A stretch of 64,000 bases of DNA from Alphaproteobacteria bacterium (GTDB taxonomy: Bacteria > Pseudomonadota > Alphaproteobacteria > Micavibrionales > Micavibrionaceae), in assembly GCA_021776025.1 (NCBI GenBank), contig JAJFGR010000007.1, positions 372,001 through 436,000 on the forward strand, given 5' to 3'. The position numbers and the translations under genes were made by a program. The number at the start of each line of letters is the position of its first letter. Within the stretch, counting starts at the first letter, position 1. This document shows positions 35,835 to 43,673 of the stretch, piece by piece. The notes beneath the pieces were generated by a model. That model worked only from the letters and a program-made list of their open reading frames with translations, ran no database searches and was not told the origin of the DNA.

Positions 35835-36521
35835 TTGATCCTCCATTGGGATATTGAAGTTTTGGAAGATCTTCCCTCGACGCAGGATGTTTGTAGGGCG
35901 CGGGCGCGGGATGGCGGCCAGCAAGGGCTGGTTATTCAGGCTTTAAATCAAAGCGCCGGAAAAGGCCGTCACGGGCGGGAATGGGTTTCATCCGAAGGTA
36001 ATCTGACATTTTCTTTTATTTTGCGCCCTGATTGCGACGTAAAGCTGATCGGGCAGATTTCGGTTATGGTCGGCGTAGCTTTGGCTAAAACTGTTGGAAA
36101 CGGCGCGTGGCTTAAATGGCCGAATGACGTGCTTATAGATGAAGGTAAGTGCGCCGGTATTCTGATTGATAGTGACCTGAGTGGTCAAAATGTGAATTGG
36201 TTGGTCGTGGGGGTAGGTGTGAATACGCTCAGCGCGCCTGAGATTGGCGCAGCTTTAAGCGCTGAGCGGGACGGTTTTCGAGACAGGCTTCTCGAAAATA
36301 TAGCGGTATATTATGCGAGGTGGCGTGACAGCGGTTTTGCGGATATTCGCGTGGAATGGATAGAGGCTAGCTATCCTAAGGGCACAATGCTAAATGTGGG
36401 CGTGTTCGAGGATTTGGACGAATTTGGCAATTTGATTGTTCTGGATGAGCAAAATCAGCGCGAAACCATTTCAGCGGGCGATGTTTACTTAAAGGATACG
36501 CACTATGCTGCTGGCGATTGA
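35835..36521 (+). CDS. birA: Biotin--[acetyl-CoA-carboxylase] ligase
   Basis: Activates biotin with ATP and attaches it to carrier lysines. The 228-residue protein has the catalytic loop KGRHGREW near residue 43, LKWPNDVLI and a C-terminal SH3-like domain. The N-terminal DNA-binding domain of bifunctional BirA is absent, so it is ligase only. The start is TTG at 35835, reading MILHWDIEVLEDLPSTQD; the ribosome binding site (AGGATAAG) is modest. It overlaps coaX by 17 bases. Confidence 0.93.
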   Translation: MILHWDIEVLEDLPSTQDVCRARARDGGQQGLVIQALNQSAGKGRHGREWVSSEGNLTFSFILRPDCDVKLIGQISVMVGVALAKTVGNGAWLKWPNDVLIDEGKCAGILIDSDLSGQNVNWLVVGVGVNTLSAPEIGAALSAERDGFRDRLLENIAVYYARWRDSGFADIRVEWIEASYPKGTMLNVGVFEDLDEFGNLIVLDEQNQRETISAGDVYLKDTHYAAGD

Positions 36522-37272
36522 TGTCGGGAATACCAATACCGTTTTTGCTGTGTTTAAGGGTGATAGCCTTTTAGACAGCTGGCGTCTGCGGACGGAAAGT
36601 GGGCGCAGCGCCGATGAATATGCCGGGTTTTTAACCCAAGTGTTTGATCTGTCCGGGATGAAATTCAAGAAAATCAGTGATGTTATTGTTAGCTCTGTGG
36701 TGCCTGAAGCGAATTTTCACATTTCTGCCTTGTGCGAAAAGTATGTGGAAGCGGCGCCTGTTTTTGTTTCCAAGGATAATGTTCCCGTTAAGATTGATGT
36801 TGAGCGTCCCGGGGATGTGGGGGCGGATCGTTTGGTCAATGCGGTGGCGGTGAAGGCGCATTACAAAACGCCTGCGATTGTGATTGATTTTGGCACTGCG
36901 ACCACCTTTGATGTCATTGATGCCAGTGGTGCGTACGCCGGCGGGGTGATTGCCCCGGGGATTGATCTTTCGATAGATGCGCTGCATAGGGCGGCGGCGA
37001 AGCTTCCGAAAATCAGTGTGAAGAAACCCGAGCGCGTTATCGGTAAATCAACGGTGCAGGCGATGCATTCCGGTATTTATCATGGTTATGCAAGTTTGAT
37101 CGCAGGGGTTGTAAAAGGTATCCGCGCTGAGCTGAAGGGCGGTGATGTTCTGATTTTGGCGACAGGCGGGCTGGCCAATTTATTTGCCGATGGGTCGGAT
37201 GTTATTGATGCTGTGGATCAAGATTTAACGCTCAAGGGCCTCTATGAAATTCAGAAAGGTCTGCAAAGATGA
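36505..37272 (+). CDS. coaX: Type III pantothenate kinase
   Basis: First step of coenzyme A synthesis, phosphorylating pantothenate. The 255-residue ASKHA-fold protein has the phosphate-binding MLLAIDVGNTNTVFAVF at the N terminus, RPGDVGADRLVNAVA and IVIDFGTATTFDVI. Its stop overlaps the rnj start by four bases. birA-coaX-rnj is the typical alphaproteobacterial order. Confidence 0.95.
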   Translation: MLLAIDVGNTNTVFAVFKGDSLLDSWRLRTESGRSADEYAGFLTQVFDLSGMKFKKISDVIVSSVVPEANFHISALCEKYVEAAPVFVSKDNVPVKIDVERPGDVGADRLVNAVAVKAHYKTPAIVIDFGTATTFDVIDASGAYAGGVIAPGIDLSIDALHRAAAKLPKISVKKPERVIGKSTVQAMHSGIYHGYASLIAGVVKGIRAELKGGDVLILATGGLANLFADGSDVIDAVDQDLTLKGLYEIQKGLQR

Positions 37273-38942
37273 GCCATGACATCTTTAATGAAGACGGATT
37301 GTTTTTTATTCCATTAGGGGGGAGTGAGCAATTCGGTGTGAATTTAAACGTGTACGTGTCGAATGGTGACATGCTAGGCGTTGATTGCGGGATTGGTTTT
37401 GCCGATGAAGCTTTCCCCGGTATTGATTTGTTGCTGCCTGATCCAACGTTCGTTGAAGATCATAAAGACGTGCTGCAAGGTTTTATCATTACACATGCGC
37501 ATGAAGATCATATCGGTGCGATGGCGCATATTTGGAAGCGTCTGGAATGTCCGATCTATTGTAGCCCCTTTACAGCAAGGGTTTTGCAGAAGAAATTTGA
37601 AGAGCGGAATATCCGTAAAGCCAAAATTGAAATCGTGCAGCCAGGAGATGTGATCCAGATTGGGTCATTTAAGGTTCATTTTGTGCCGGTGTCGCATTCT
37701 GTGCCGGATACTTGCTCTCTTATCATCGATACGGATCACGGCAAGTTTGTGCATAGCGGAGACTGGAACCTTGATCCTGCGCCCGTTACAGGTGTGCCGA
37801 CCGACGGAGAGATTTTTAAGGCCGCAGGCAAAAAGGGTGTGCTCGCCTATATTGGTGACTCCACAAATTCAGAAGTTGATGGGCGCAGCGGCTCCGAAGC
37901 GGATGTGGCGATTGGCTTAGAAGCCGAGTTTAAGAAATGTGAAGGCAAGATTGCTGTCACGACATTTTCATCGAATATCGGACGCGTGATTAGTATTGCC
38001 AAGGCGGCGAAGGCCTGTGACCGTCAGGTCGCGGTGATTGGCCGTTCTTTGCACCGGATGATTGGGTGTGCACATGATTGCGGATTAATGAAGGGCCTTC
38101 CTGATTTTGTTTCGGAAGGTGATATCGGTTTAATCCCGGATAACAAGCTGGTGGTGATTGTAACAGGGTCACAAGGTGAATACCGAGCGGCGCTCGCTAA
38201 AATTGCCCGCGGTGATTTTAAGGGCTTCAAGCTCAATAAAGGCGACACGGTGATTTTTTCGGCTCGCGCAATTCCGGGCAATGAAACCTCGATTAATCAG
38301 GTGAAGAATAATTTGAGTGGGGCGGGCATCAGTATTATTTCCCCGCGTGATACTAAAAACATCATTCATGTGTCCGGGCATCCGTGCCGTGACGAAATTG
38401 CCGAGATGCTGCAATGGCTGCGTCCGAGCGTAATTGTGCCCGTGCATGGGGAGCGTATGCAGCTCGATGCACATGCTGCCTTTGCGCGGCAATGTCAGGT
38501 GCCGCAGGCTTTGGTGCCATCAAATGGATCGGTTATTCGCTTGGCCCCCGGAACGCCGGAAATTATAGATCATGTTAAGACAGATATTCTTGCGGTGGAT
38601 CAAAAGCGGGTCATTAATGCTTCGCACCAATCCATTATTGCGCGTCGTAAGCTGCAATATACGGGTGCGGTGCATATTTCACTAGCTCTGGATGCTCGCG
38701 GTGAATTGCTGGGTGAGCCTAAATTTGAAATGCTTGGGTTGATCGATGTGGATTTTGCCGGAGAAAAGCAGATTGAGGATAATCTGCATAATGAAATTCT
38801 TGATTTGCTGGATGATATGAGCGACGAAGATGCGCGGGATGATCATTTTGTGACGGAAGAGCTCCGCATTGGGATCCGCCGTTTTTGCGATCATGCGCTT
38901 GGGATTAAGCCAAAAACAACTGTGCATGTGTTGAGAATCTAG
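37269..38942 (+). CDS. rnj: Ribonuclease J
   Basis: Metallo-beta-lactamase-fold RNase with endonuclease and 5'-3' exonuclease activity, used in rRNA and mRNA processing in alphaproteobacteria. The zinc motif is THAHEDHIGAM near residue 75, followed by beta-CASP motifs and the GHPCRDEIAEM/PVHGE region. 557 residues, normal length, with a C-terminal domain ending LGIKPKTTVHVLRI. The next gene begins immediately after its stop. Confidence 0.95.
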   Translation: MSHDIFNEDGLFFIPLGGSEQFGVNLNVYVSNGDMLGVDCGIGFADEAFPGIDLLLPDPTFVEDHKDVLQGFIITHAHEDHIGAMAHIWKRLECPIYCSPFTARVLQKKFEERNIRKAKIEIVQPGDVIQIGSFKVHFVPVSHSVPDTCSLIIDTDHGKFVHSGDWNLDPAPVTGVPTDGEIFKAAGKKGVLAYIGDSTNSEVDGRSGSEADVAIGLEAEFKKCEGKIAVTTFSSNIGRVISIAKAAKACDRQVAVIGRSLHRMIGCAHDCGLMKGLPDFVSEGDIGLIPDNKLVVIVTGSQGEYRAALAKIARGDFKGFKLNKGDTVIFSARAIPGNETSINQVKNNLSGAGISIISPRDTKNIIHVSGHPCRDEIAEMLQWLRPSVIVPVHGERMQLDAHAAFARQCQVPQALVPSNGSVIRLAPGTPEIIDHVKTDILAVDQKRVINASHQSIIARRKLQYTGAVHISLALDARGELLGEPKFEMLGLIDVDFAGEKQIEDNLHNEILDLLDDMSDEDARDDHFVTEELRIGIRRFCDHALGIKPKTTVHVLRI

Positions 38943-39191
38943 ATGGGCGTTGTGACTGGCATCATTGTTTTTTTGCTTATTTGGTGGACATCCTTGTTTG
39001 CTGTGTTGCCGTTTGGGCATAAGCGCGATGAAACAGGGAAGCCTGTTTTTGCCAATATGAAGAAAAAAATTATCTGGACGACCTTTGTTGCGATTGTCCT
39101 GTGGGGTATAGTTTTTGCATTGATTGAAGGTGATATGATTAGTTTTCGTGAAATGGCGAATGAGATGATTGAAGAGGACCGGCAGCGATGA
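38943..39191 (+). CDS. DUF1467 family membrane protein
   Basis: An 82-residue protein with two transmembrane segments (about 3-24 and 42-62) and the DUF1467 pattern IWWTSLFAVLPFG. Function unknown; its place between rnj and proS is conserved in alphaproteobacteria. It overlaps the next ORF by four bases. Confidence 0.88.
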   Translation: MGVVTGIIVFLLIWWTSLFAVLPFGHKRDETGKPVFANMKKKIIWTTFVAIVLWGIVFALIEGDMISFREMANEMIEEDRQR

Positions 39192-39691
39192 GATGGCTTT
39201 TGGCTTTTTTCGTTATATTTCACTCTACGTCCGTGTTTGCGCAGGTTGTTTCTATTGAGGGGCTTTGTGATAATCTGCCTGTCTACAAACAACAAGAGGG
39301 TGTTGAACATGTTCCGGGGGCGGAAGATGTTGTGCCTGCCGATCTTAATCCGCTGAAAGCGGCTACGCCGGATGTGATCAATATTCCGATTGATGTGATT
39401 TTGGCAGAGCGCTTTGCTGCTGTGAATATTCCCAGTGATCTTGAGTTGCATCCAACTGTGGCAACAGTTTCGGTGCATAAAGACGGGCGGGTTGAATATA
39501 ATGGACAGGATATTTCTGATCAGGCCTATAGGTTTTGTGAAGAAGATTCGGCTGTTTTTGAGGGAGTCGGGCAACTAAATACTGAACAGGGCAATGGACA
39601 GCAGGGCCAAGATATTTTAAGCTCCGAGCCGGAAGTCATTGAGATTAAAGACGGCATTGAAGGGGAAGTCCTGAAAGGCCAATCTCCCTAA
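39188..39691 (+). CDS. Unknown exported protein
   Basis: Function not recognised. The 167 residues start with a Sec signal peptide (MRWLLAFFVIFHSTSVFA, cleavage likely after FAQ or VFA). The mature part is acidic, with a central segment (INIPIDVILAERF to VHKDGRVEYNGQDIS) and a Gln/Glu-rich, probably disordered C terminus. It has two cysteines (GLCDN and RFCEE). Coupled to the DUF1467 gene, 14 bases upstream of proS. Confidence 0.75.
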   Translation: MRWLLAFFVIFHSTSVFAQVVSIEGLCDNLPVYKQQEGVEHVPGAEDVVPADLNPLKAATPDVINIPIDVILAERFAAVNIPSDLELHPTVATVSVHKDGRVEYNGQDISDQAYRFCEEDSAVFEGVGQLNTEQGNGQQGQDILSSEPEVIEIKDGIEGEVLKGQSP

Positions 39692-39705
39692 ACAATAAGA
39701 GTGTC

Positions 39706-41166
39706 ATGAGTAAGAAACCCAGAACCGCCATTACCCCCACGCGCGAAGAGAATTTTCCTGAATGGTATCAGCAGGTTATTAAGGCTGCTGATTTGGCGGA
39801 AAGCTCGCCTGTGCGCGGCTGTATGACGGTAAAGCCTTATGGTTGGGCGATTTGGGAGAATATGCAGAATATCTTTGATCCGTGGCTTAAAGATTACGGC
39901 GTGCAGAATTGTTCATTCCCTGTGCTCATTCCGGTGAGCTTTCTTTCGAAGGAAGCGGAACATGTGGAGGGTTTTGCCAAGGAGTGCGCGGTTGTAACGC
40001 ATCACCGGCTCGAAAAAGATCCTGAGAATGGCGGTCTCCGCCCTGCGCCAAGTGCGGAGCTGGAAGAGCCTTATGTGGTTCGCCCAACATCTGAAACGAT
40101 TATTGGGGATGCGATGTCGCGGTGGATTCAATCTTATCGTGATCTGCCTATGCAGTTGAACCAATGGGGCAGCGTGATGCGGTGGGAGATGCGTACGCGG
40201 ATCTTCTTGCGCACGTCTGAGTTCTTCTGGCATGAGGGGCATAATGCTTATGCTGATCATGAAGGCGCGAAGGGTGATTGCCTGCATATTCTGGATTTAT
40301 ATGAGAAGTTCTTTACCGAAATCTTGGCGATTGATGGCTATAAGGGGATTAAGACTGCCGATGAACGTTTCCCCGGTGCGAATGAAACCTATGCATTTGA
40401 AGCGATGATGCAGGATGGTAAAGCTTTGCAGGCTGCGACTACGCATGATTTAGGCACGAATTTTTCCAAGACATTCGATATTAAATATCAGACGAAAGAT
40501 GGCGGCGAAGAGCTGTGCCACACGACTAGCTGGGCGTTTAGTACGCGGATGATTGGCGGGCTGATTATGATGCACGGCGATGATGATGGCATGGTGATGC
40601 CGCCGCGCATTGCACCTCAGCAAATCATGATTTTGCCGGTGATTAAGGATGATGCGACGGCCGCCGAGATTACCGAATTCTGCGAAGCTATTGCTGTACA
40701 GTTGAAGGCACAGGGTATACGCGCCAAGGTCGATACGCGCGATATGCGTACGCCGGATAAAATGTGGGATGCGATTAAGAAGGGTATTCCGCTGCGCGTT
40801 GAAATTGGTGGCCGCGAGATGGAAGCGGGTGAAGTGACCACGGTGCGCCGCGATATTGGGCGTGATTCCAAGCAAACCATCTCTGTCGATCAGTTTGTAA
40901 ATGATGCGGAGAGCATGCTGGACGCTATTCACGATGACATGCTGGTGCGTTCCCGTACATTTAGAGATGAAAATACGGTGTTGGCGGGCAGCGTGATGGA
41001 GATTGATGATTTCTTTAGTGAAGATAAGATTGGCTTTATCCGCGCTCCTGTTGAAATTCTTGAAGATGAGGCCCTTGCCGCTGTGATGAAGAAACATGGG
41101 CTTTCCACGCGCAACATGCCTTTTATTGATGAAGGCAGCACTGTGCTCATCGCAAAGGCGTATTAA
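39706..41166 (+). CDS. proS: Prolyl-tRNA synthetase, archaeal/eukaryotic-like type
   Basis: Charges tRNA-Pro with proline. Class II motifs are clear: motif 2 in TRIFLRTSEFFWHEGHNAYA and motif 3 in GGLIMMHGDDDGMVMPPRIAP. These and the terminal tyrosine (IAKAY) match the type 3 (archaeal/eukaryotic) ProS. There is no inserted editing domain. The zinc-binding cysteines typical of the C-terminal domain of this type are missing; that region has no cysteine. Most alphaproteobacteria have a bacterial short-form ProS at this position, so this looks like a displacement by transfer (inference). Its TAA overlaps the lolC ATG by one base. Confidence 0.93.
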   Translation: MSKKPRTAITPTREENFPEWYQQVIKAADLAESSPVRGCMTVKPYGWAIWENMQNIFDPWLKDYGVQNCSFPVLIPVSFLSKEAEHVEGFAKECAVVTHHRLEKDPENGGLRPAPSAELEEPYVVRPTSETIIGDAMSRWIQSYRDLPMQLNQWGSVMRWEMRTRIFLRTSEFFWHEGHNAYADHEGAKGDCLHILDLYEKFFTEILAIDGYKGIKTADERFPGANETYAFEAMMQDGKALQAATTHDLGTNFSKTFDIKYQTKDGGEELCHTTSWAFSTRMIGGLIMMHGDDDGMVMPPRIAPQQIMILPVIKDDATAAEITEFCEAIAVQLKAQGIRAKVDTRDMRTPDKMWDAIKKGIPLRVEIGGREMEAGEVTTVRRDIGRDSKQTISVDQFVNDAESMLDAIHDDMLVRSRTFRDENTVLAGSVMEIDDFFSEDKIGFIRAPVEILEDEALAAVMKKHGLSTRNMPFIDEGSTVLIAKAY

Positions 41167-42407
41167 TGATTTCGAAATTTGAACGACTGGTGGCCTGGCG
41201 GTATTTGCGCTCGAAAAAAGCGGAAGGTTTTGTCAGTGTGATTGCCGGGTTTTCGTTTGCCGGGATTATGCTCGGCGTGGCGACGCTGATTATTGTGATG
41301 TCGGTGATGAACGGGTTTCGCGCGGAGCTGTTTGGCCGGATACTCGGCCTTAATGGGCATATGAACGTTTATTCTCAATCTGGACCATTATACGATTACG
41401 ATTACCTGAAAACGAACATTGAGCCGCTTGACGGCGTTAATATGGTGACGCCGATTATTGAGTCTCAAGCGTTGATCTCCAAAGGCGGGAATGCCAGCGG
41501 GGTTTTGGTGCGCGGGATGGCGTGGAAAGATTTTACCAATCGTCCGCTTTTGCGCGATTCCGTGACACAGGGCAAGCTCGAAGACTTTACAGGCAACGGC
41601 ATTGCAATCGGTGATGTGTTGGCGAACAAGATGCGACTGCGTGTAGGTGATAAAATCACCCTGACATCGCCACAGGTTAAATCAACGCCATTTGGCTCTA
41701 TGCCGCGCCAGCGCTCATACACCGTAGCGCTGACCTATGATGTGGGGATGTATGAATATAATAGTGGGTTTGTGTTTATGCCGCTGGAATCCGCGCAGAA
41801 ATTCTTCCAGTTTGATAATGCGGTTACAGCGCTTGAGGTTTTCTTGGATGATCCTGATCGCTTGCCAGAAGTGCGGAAGGCTGTGTCCTTGCAAATTGAG
41901 GGGCAGGCTGGCGTTTATGACTGGCGGGATATGAACCAGGGCTTCTTTAACGCGCTGCAGGTGGAGCGCAACGTGATGTTCCTCATCTTGACCATGATCA
42001 TATTGGTGGCGGCGTTCAACATTATTTCCTCGATGATTATGCTGGTTAAGGACAAGGGGCAGGATATTGCTATTTTGCGCACCATGGGCGCGACGCGCGG
42101 CAATATGATGCGGATATTTATGCTGACCGGGGCGAGTATCGGGATACTCGGTACGCTTGTGGGCGCTGCGCTTGGGATTGCCTTTGCCCTGAATATTGAA
42201 ACGATCCGCCAGTTTTTGGAAGGACTGACAGGCACAGAGCTGTTTGCTGAAGAGATTTACTTCCTCTCGCAACTCCCTGCGGAGATTGATTGGCAGGAAG
42301 TGGTTGCGGTCATTGCGATGGCTTTTGGATTGTCGGTGCTGGCGACGATTTACCCGGCATGGCGCGCTGCGCGGTTAGATCCGGTGGAGGCGTTGAGGTA
42401 TGAATAA
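41166..42407 (+). CDS. lolC: Lipoprotein-releasing ABC transporter permease (LolC/LolE)
   Basis: Membrane part of the LolCDE-type exporter that hands lipoproteins to the LolA chaperone. The 413 residues have a first transmembrane helix (about 22-46), a large periplasmic domain (about 50-265) and three more helices in a FtsX domain, with ILRTMGATRGNMMRIFML and the C-terminal YPAWRAARLDPVEALRYE. Alphaproteobacteria often have one permease for both LolC and LolE roles. The next gene starts right after its stop. Confidence 0.93.
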   Translation: MISKFERLVAWRYLRSKKAEGFVSVIAGFSFAGIMLGVATLIIVMSVMNGFRAELFGRILGLNGHMNVYSQSGPLYDYDYLKTNIEPLDGVNMVTPIIESQALISKGGNASGVLVRGMAWKDFTNRPLLRDSVTQGKLEDFTGNGIAIGDVLANKMRLRVGDKITLTSPQVKSTPFGSMPRQRSYTVALTYDVGMYEYNSGFVFMPLESAQKFFQFDNAVTALEVFLDDPDRLPEVRKAVSLQIEGQAGVYDWRDMNQGFFNALQVERNVMFLILTMIILVAAFNIISSMIMLVKDKGQDIAILRTMGATRGNMMRIFMLTGASIGILGTLVGAALGIAFALNIETIRQFLEGLTGTELFAEEIYFLSQLPAEIDWQEVVAVIAMAFGLSVLATIYPAWRAARLDPVEALRYE

Positions 42408-42830
42408 ATGCATTGGTTAGTTTATACGCTTGTTGTTATTACGGGTGGTGTGGGTATTCATGCTTTTTCAAAGCTGGCTAAACCCTATATCGATCCAATT
42501 TATACATTCCTTTTGGCGGGCGGTGTGTTTTTTGCTATTTCTATTGTTACATTTTTGATGGTGGGGGGGCGCGAGCATATAGCGCAGACGCCGACTAAAG
42601 GCATTGTTTTTGCTTTATGTGCGGGAGTAGCGACGGCTGTTGCCAATTTAGGGGTGTTTTTGATGTATAAAGCTGGTGCGCCCATGAGTGTGGCTATGCC
42701 AATAACTCGAACATCAACAGCAGTGTTAGCGGTATTGCTTGGTTTTTTCCTTTTTGCAGAAAAGCTAACGTTTGTAAACTTAACCGGTGTGGCGTTTGCT
42801 GTTGCTGCGATTGTACTGATTGCGAGATAG
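42408..42830 (+). CDS. Half-size EamA/DMT-type membrane protein
   Basis: A 140-residue protein with five predicted transmembrane segments that match one EamA repeat of drug/metabolite transporters (GAPMSVAMPITRTSTAVLAVL and the terminal GVAFAVAAIVLIAR). Half-size forms usually work as dimers. Substrate unknown. It is inserted between lolC and lolD without gaps, which is unusual because those two are normally adjacent. Confidence 0.8.
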   Translation: MHWLVYTLVVITGGVGIHAFSKLAKPYIDPIYTFLLAGGVFFAISIVTFLMVGGREHIAQTPTKGIVFALCAGVATAVANLGVFLMYKAGAPMSVAMPITRTSTAVLAVLLGFFLFAEKLTFVNLTGVAFAVAAIVLIAR

Positions 42831-42838
42831 GTTCGGAT

Positions 42839-43537
42839 ATGAATAACCCGTTGGATGAAGATGTACTGCTCAAGCTTGAAGGGTTGGAAAAGACTTTTAT
42901 GTCTGGTGGGCAGCCGCTGACCATTTTCAAAAACCTCGATATGAAGGTGGAGGCAGGAGAGCTTGTGGCGCTTGTCGGGCAAAGCGGGACGGGGAAATCC
43001 ACCTTGTTGCAGATTGCAGGCTTGCTGGATAAGCCTAGCGCGGGGCGCGTGGTAATTAATGGGCAGAATACAGGCACGATGGGTGAGAAGGCCCGCACGG
43101 CGATGCGGCTTTCAACTATCGGCTTTATCTACCAGTTCCATCATTTGCTGCCGGAATTTACGGCGCTTGAGAATGTTGCGATGCCGAAAATTATTGCCGG
43201 AGAAAATGTGAATGAGGCCAAAGATAAGTCAGAGGCGGTTTTGCAGAGCCTGGGACTAGGAAAACGGTTAGAGCACCGTCCATCAACCCTTTCAGGCGGA
43301 GAGCAGCAACGCGTAGCGATTGCACGCGCTTTGGCGAATGACCCGAAATTGCTGCTGGCCGATGAACCGACAGGAAATCTCGACCCCGGCACGTCTGCGG
43401 AAGTGTTTGATATTCTGGTTGAGCAAGTGCGGGAGCGCAAAATCGGGGCATTAATGGCCACACATAACATTCAGCTTGCCGATCAAATGGATCGGGGCAT
43501 TGAATTAAAAGCTGGGCGTATCGTCCCTTTTGACTAG
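42839..43537 (+). CDS. lolD: Lipoprotein-releasing ABC transporter ATPase
   Basis: Cytoplasmic ATPase energising the Lol exporter. The 232 residues have Walker A GQSGTGKST (about 46-54), Q loop, signature LSGGEQQRVAIARAL, and Walker B LLLADEPTGNLD. FQFHHLLPEFTALENVAMP is typical of LolD. It is two genes after its permease, with the EamA-like gene between. Confidence 0.94.
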   Translation: MNNPLDEDVLLKLEGLEKTFMSGGQPLTIFKNLDMKVEAGELVALVGQSGTGKSTLLQIAGLLDKPSAGRVVINGQNTGTMGEKARTAMRLSTIGFIYQFHHLLPEFTALENVAMPKIIAGENVNEAKDKSEAVLQSLGLGKRLEHRPSTLSGGEQQRVAIARALANDPKLLLADEPTGNLDPGTSAEVFDILVEQVRERKIGALMATHNIQLADQMDRGIELKAGRIVPFD

Positions 43538-43673
43538 AGCTGCCATCATTAATTTCTGACGTTGTCGGATTTCAACTCAGGTACTCATTGTACATTTCGT
43601 TTTATCCTCCTAGTCAGAAAATGAATGCTGTTTGCTCTGGTGTTCATATTCCCTACATTGTTAAACTCTTTCC

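Noticed and set aside
43553-43620. Possible miniature mobile element between lolD and dnaE (TTTCTGAC...GTCAGAAA)
   Set aside because: The arms are only eight bases, 52 bases apart, with no target duplication and no second copy in the window.
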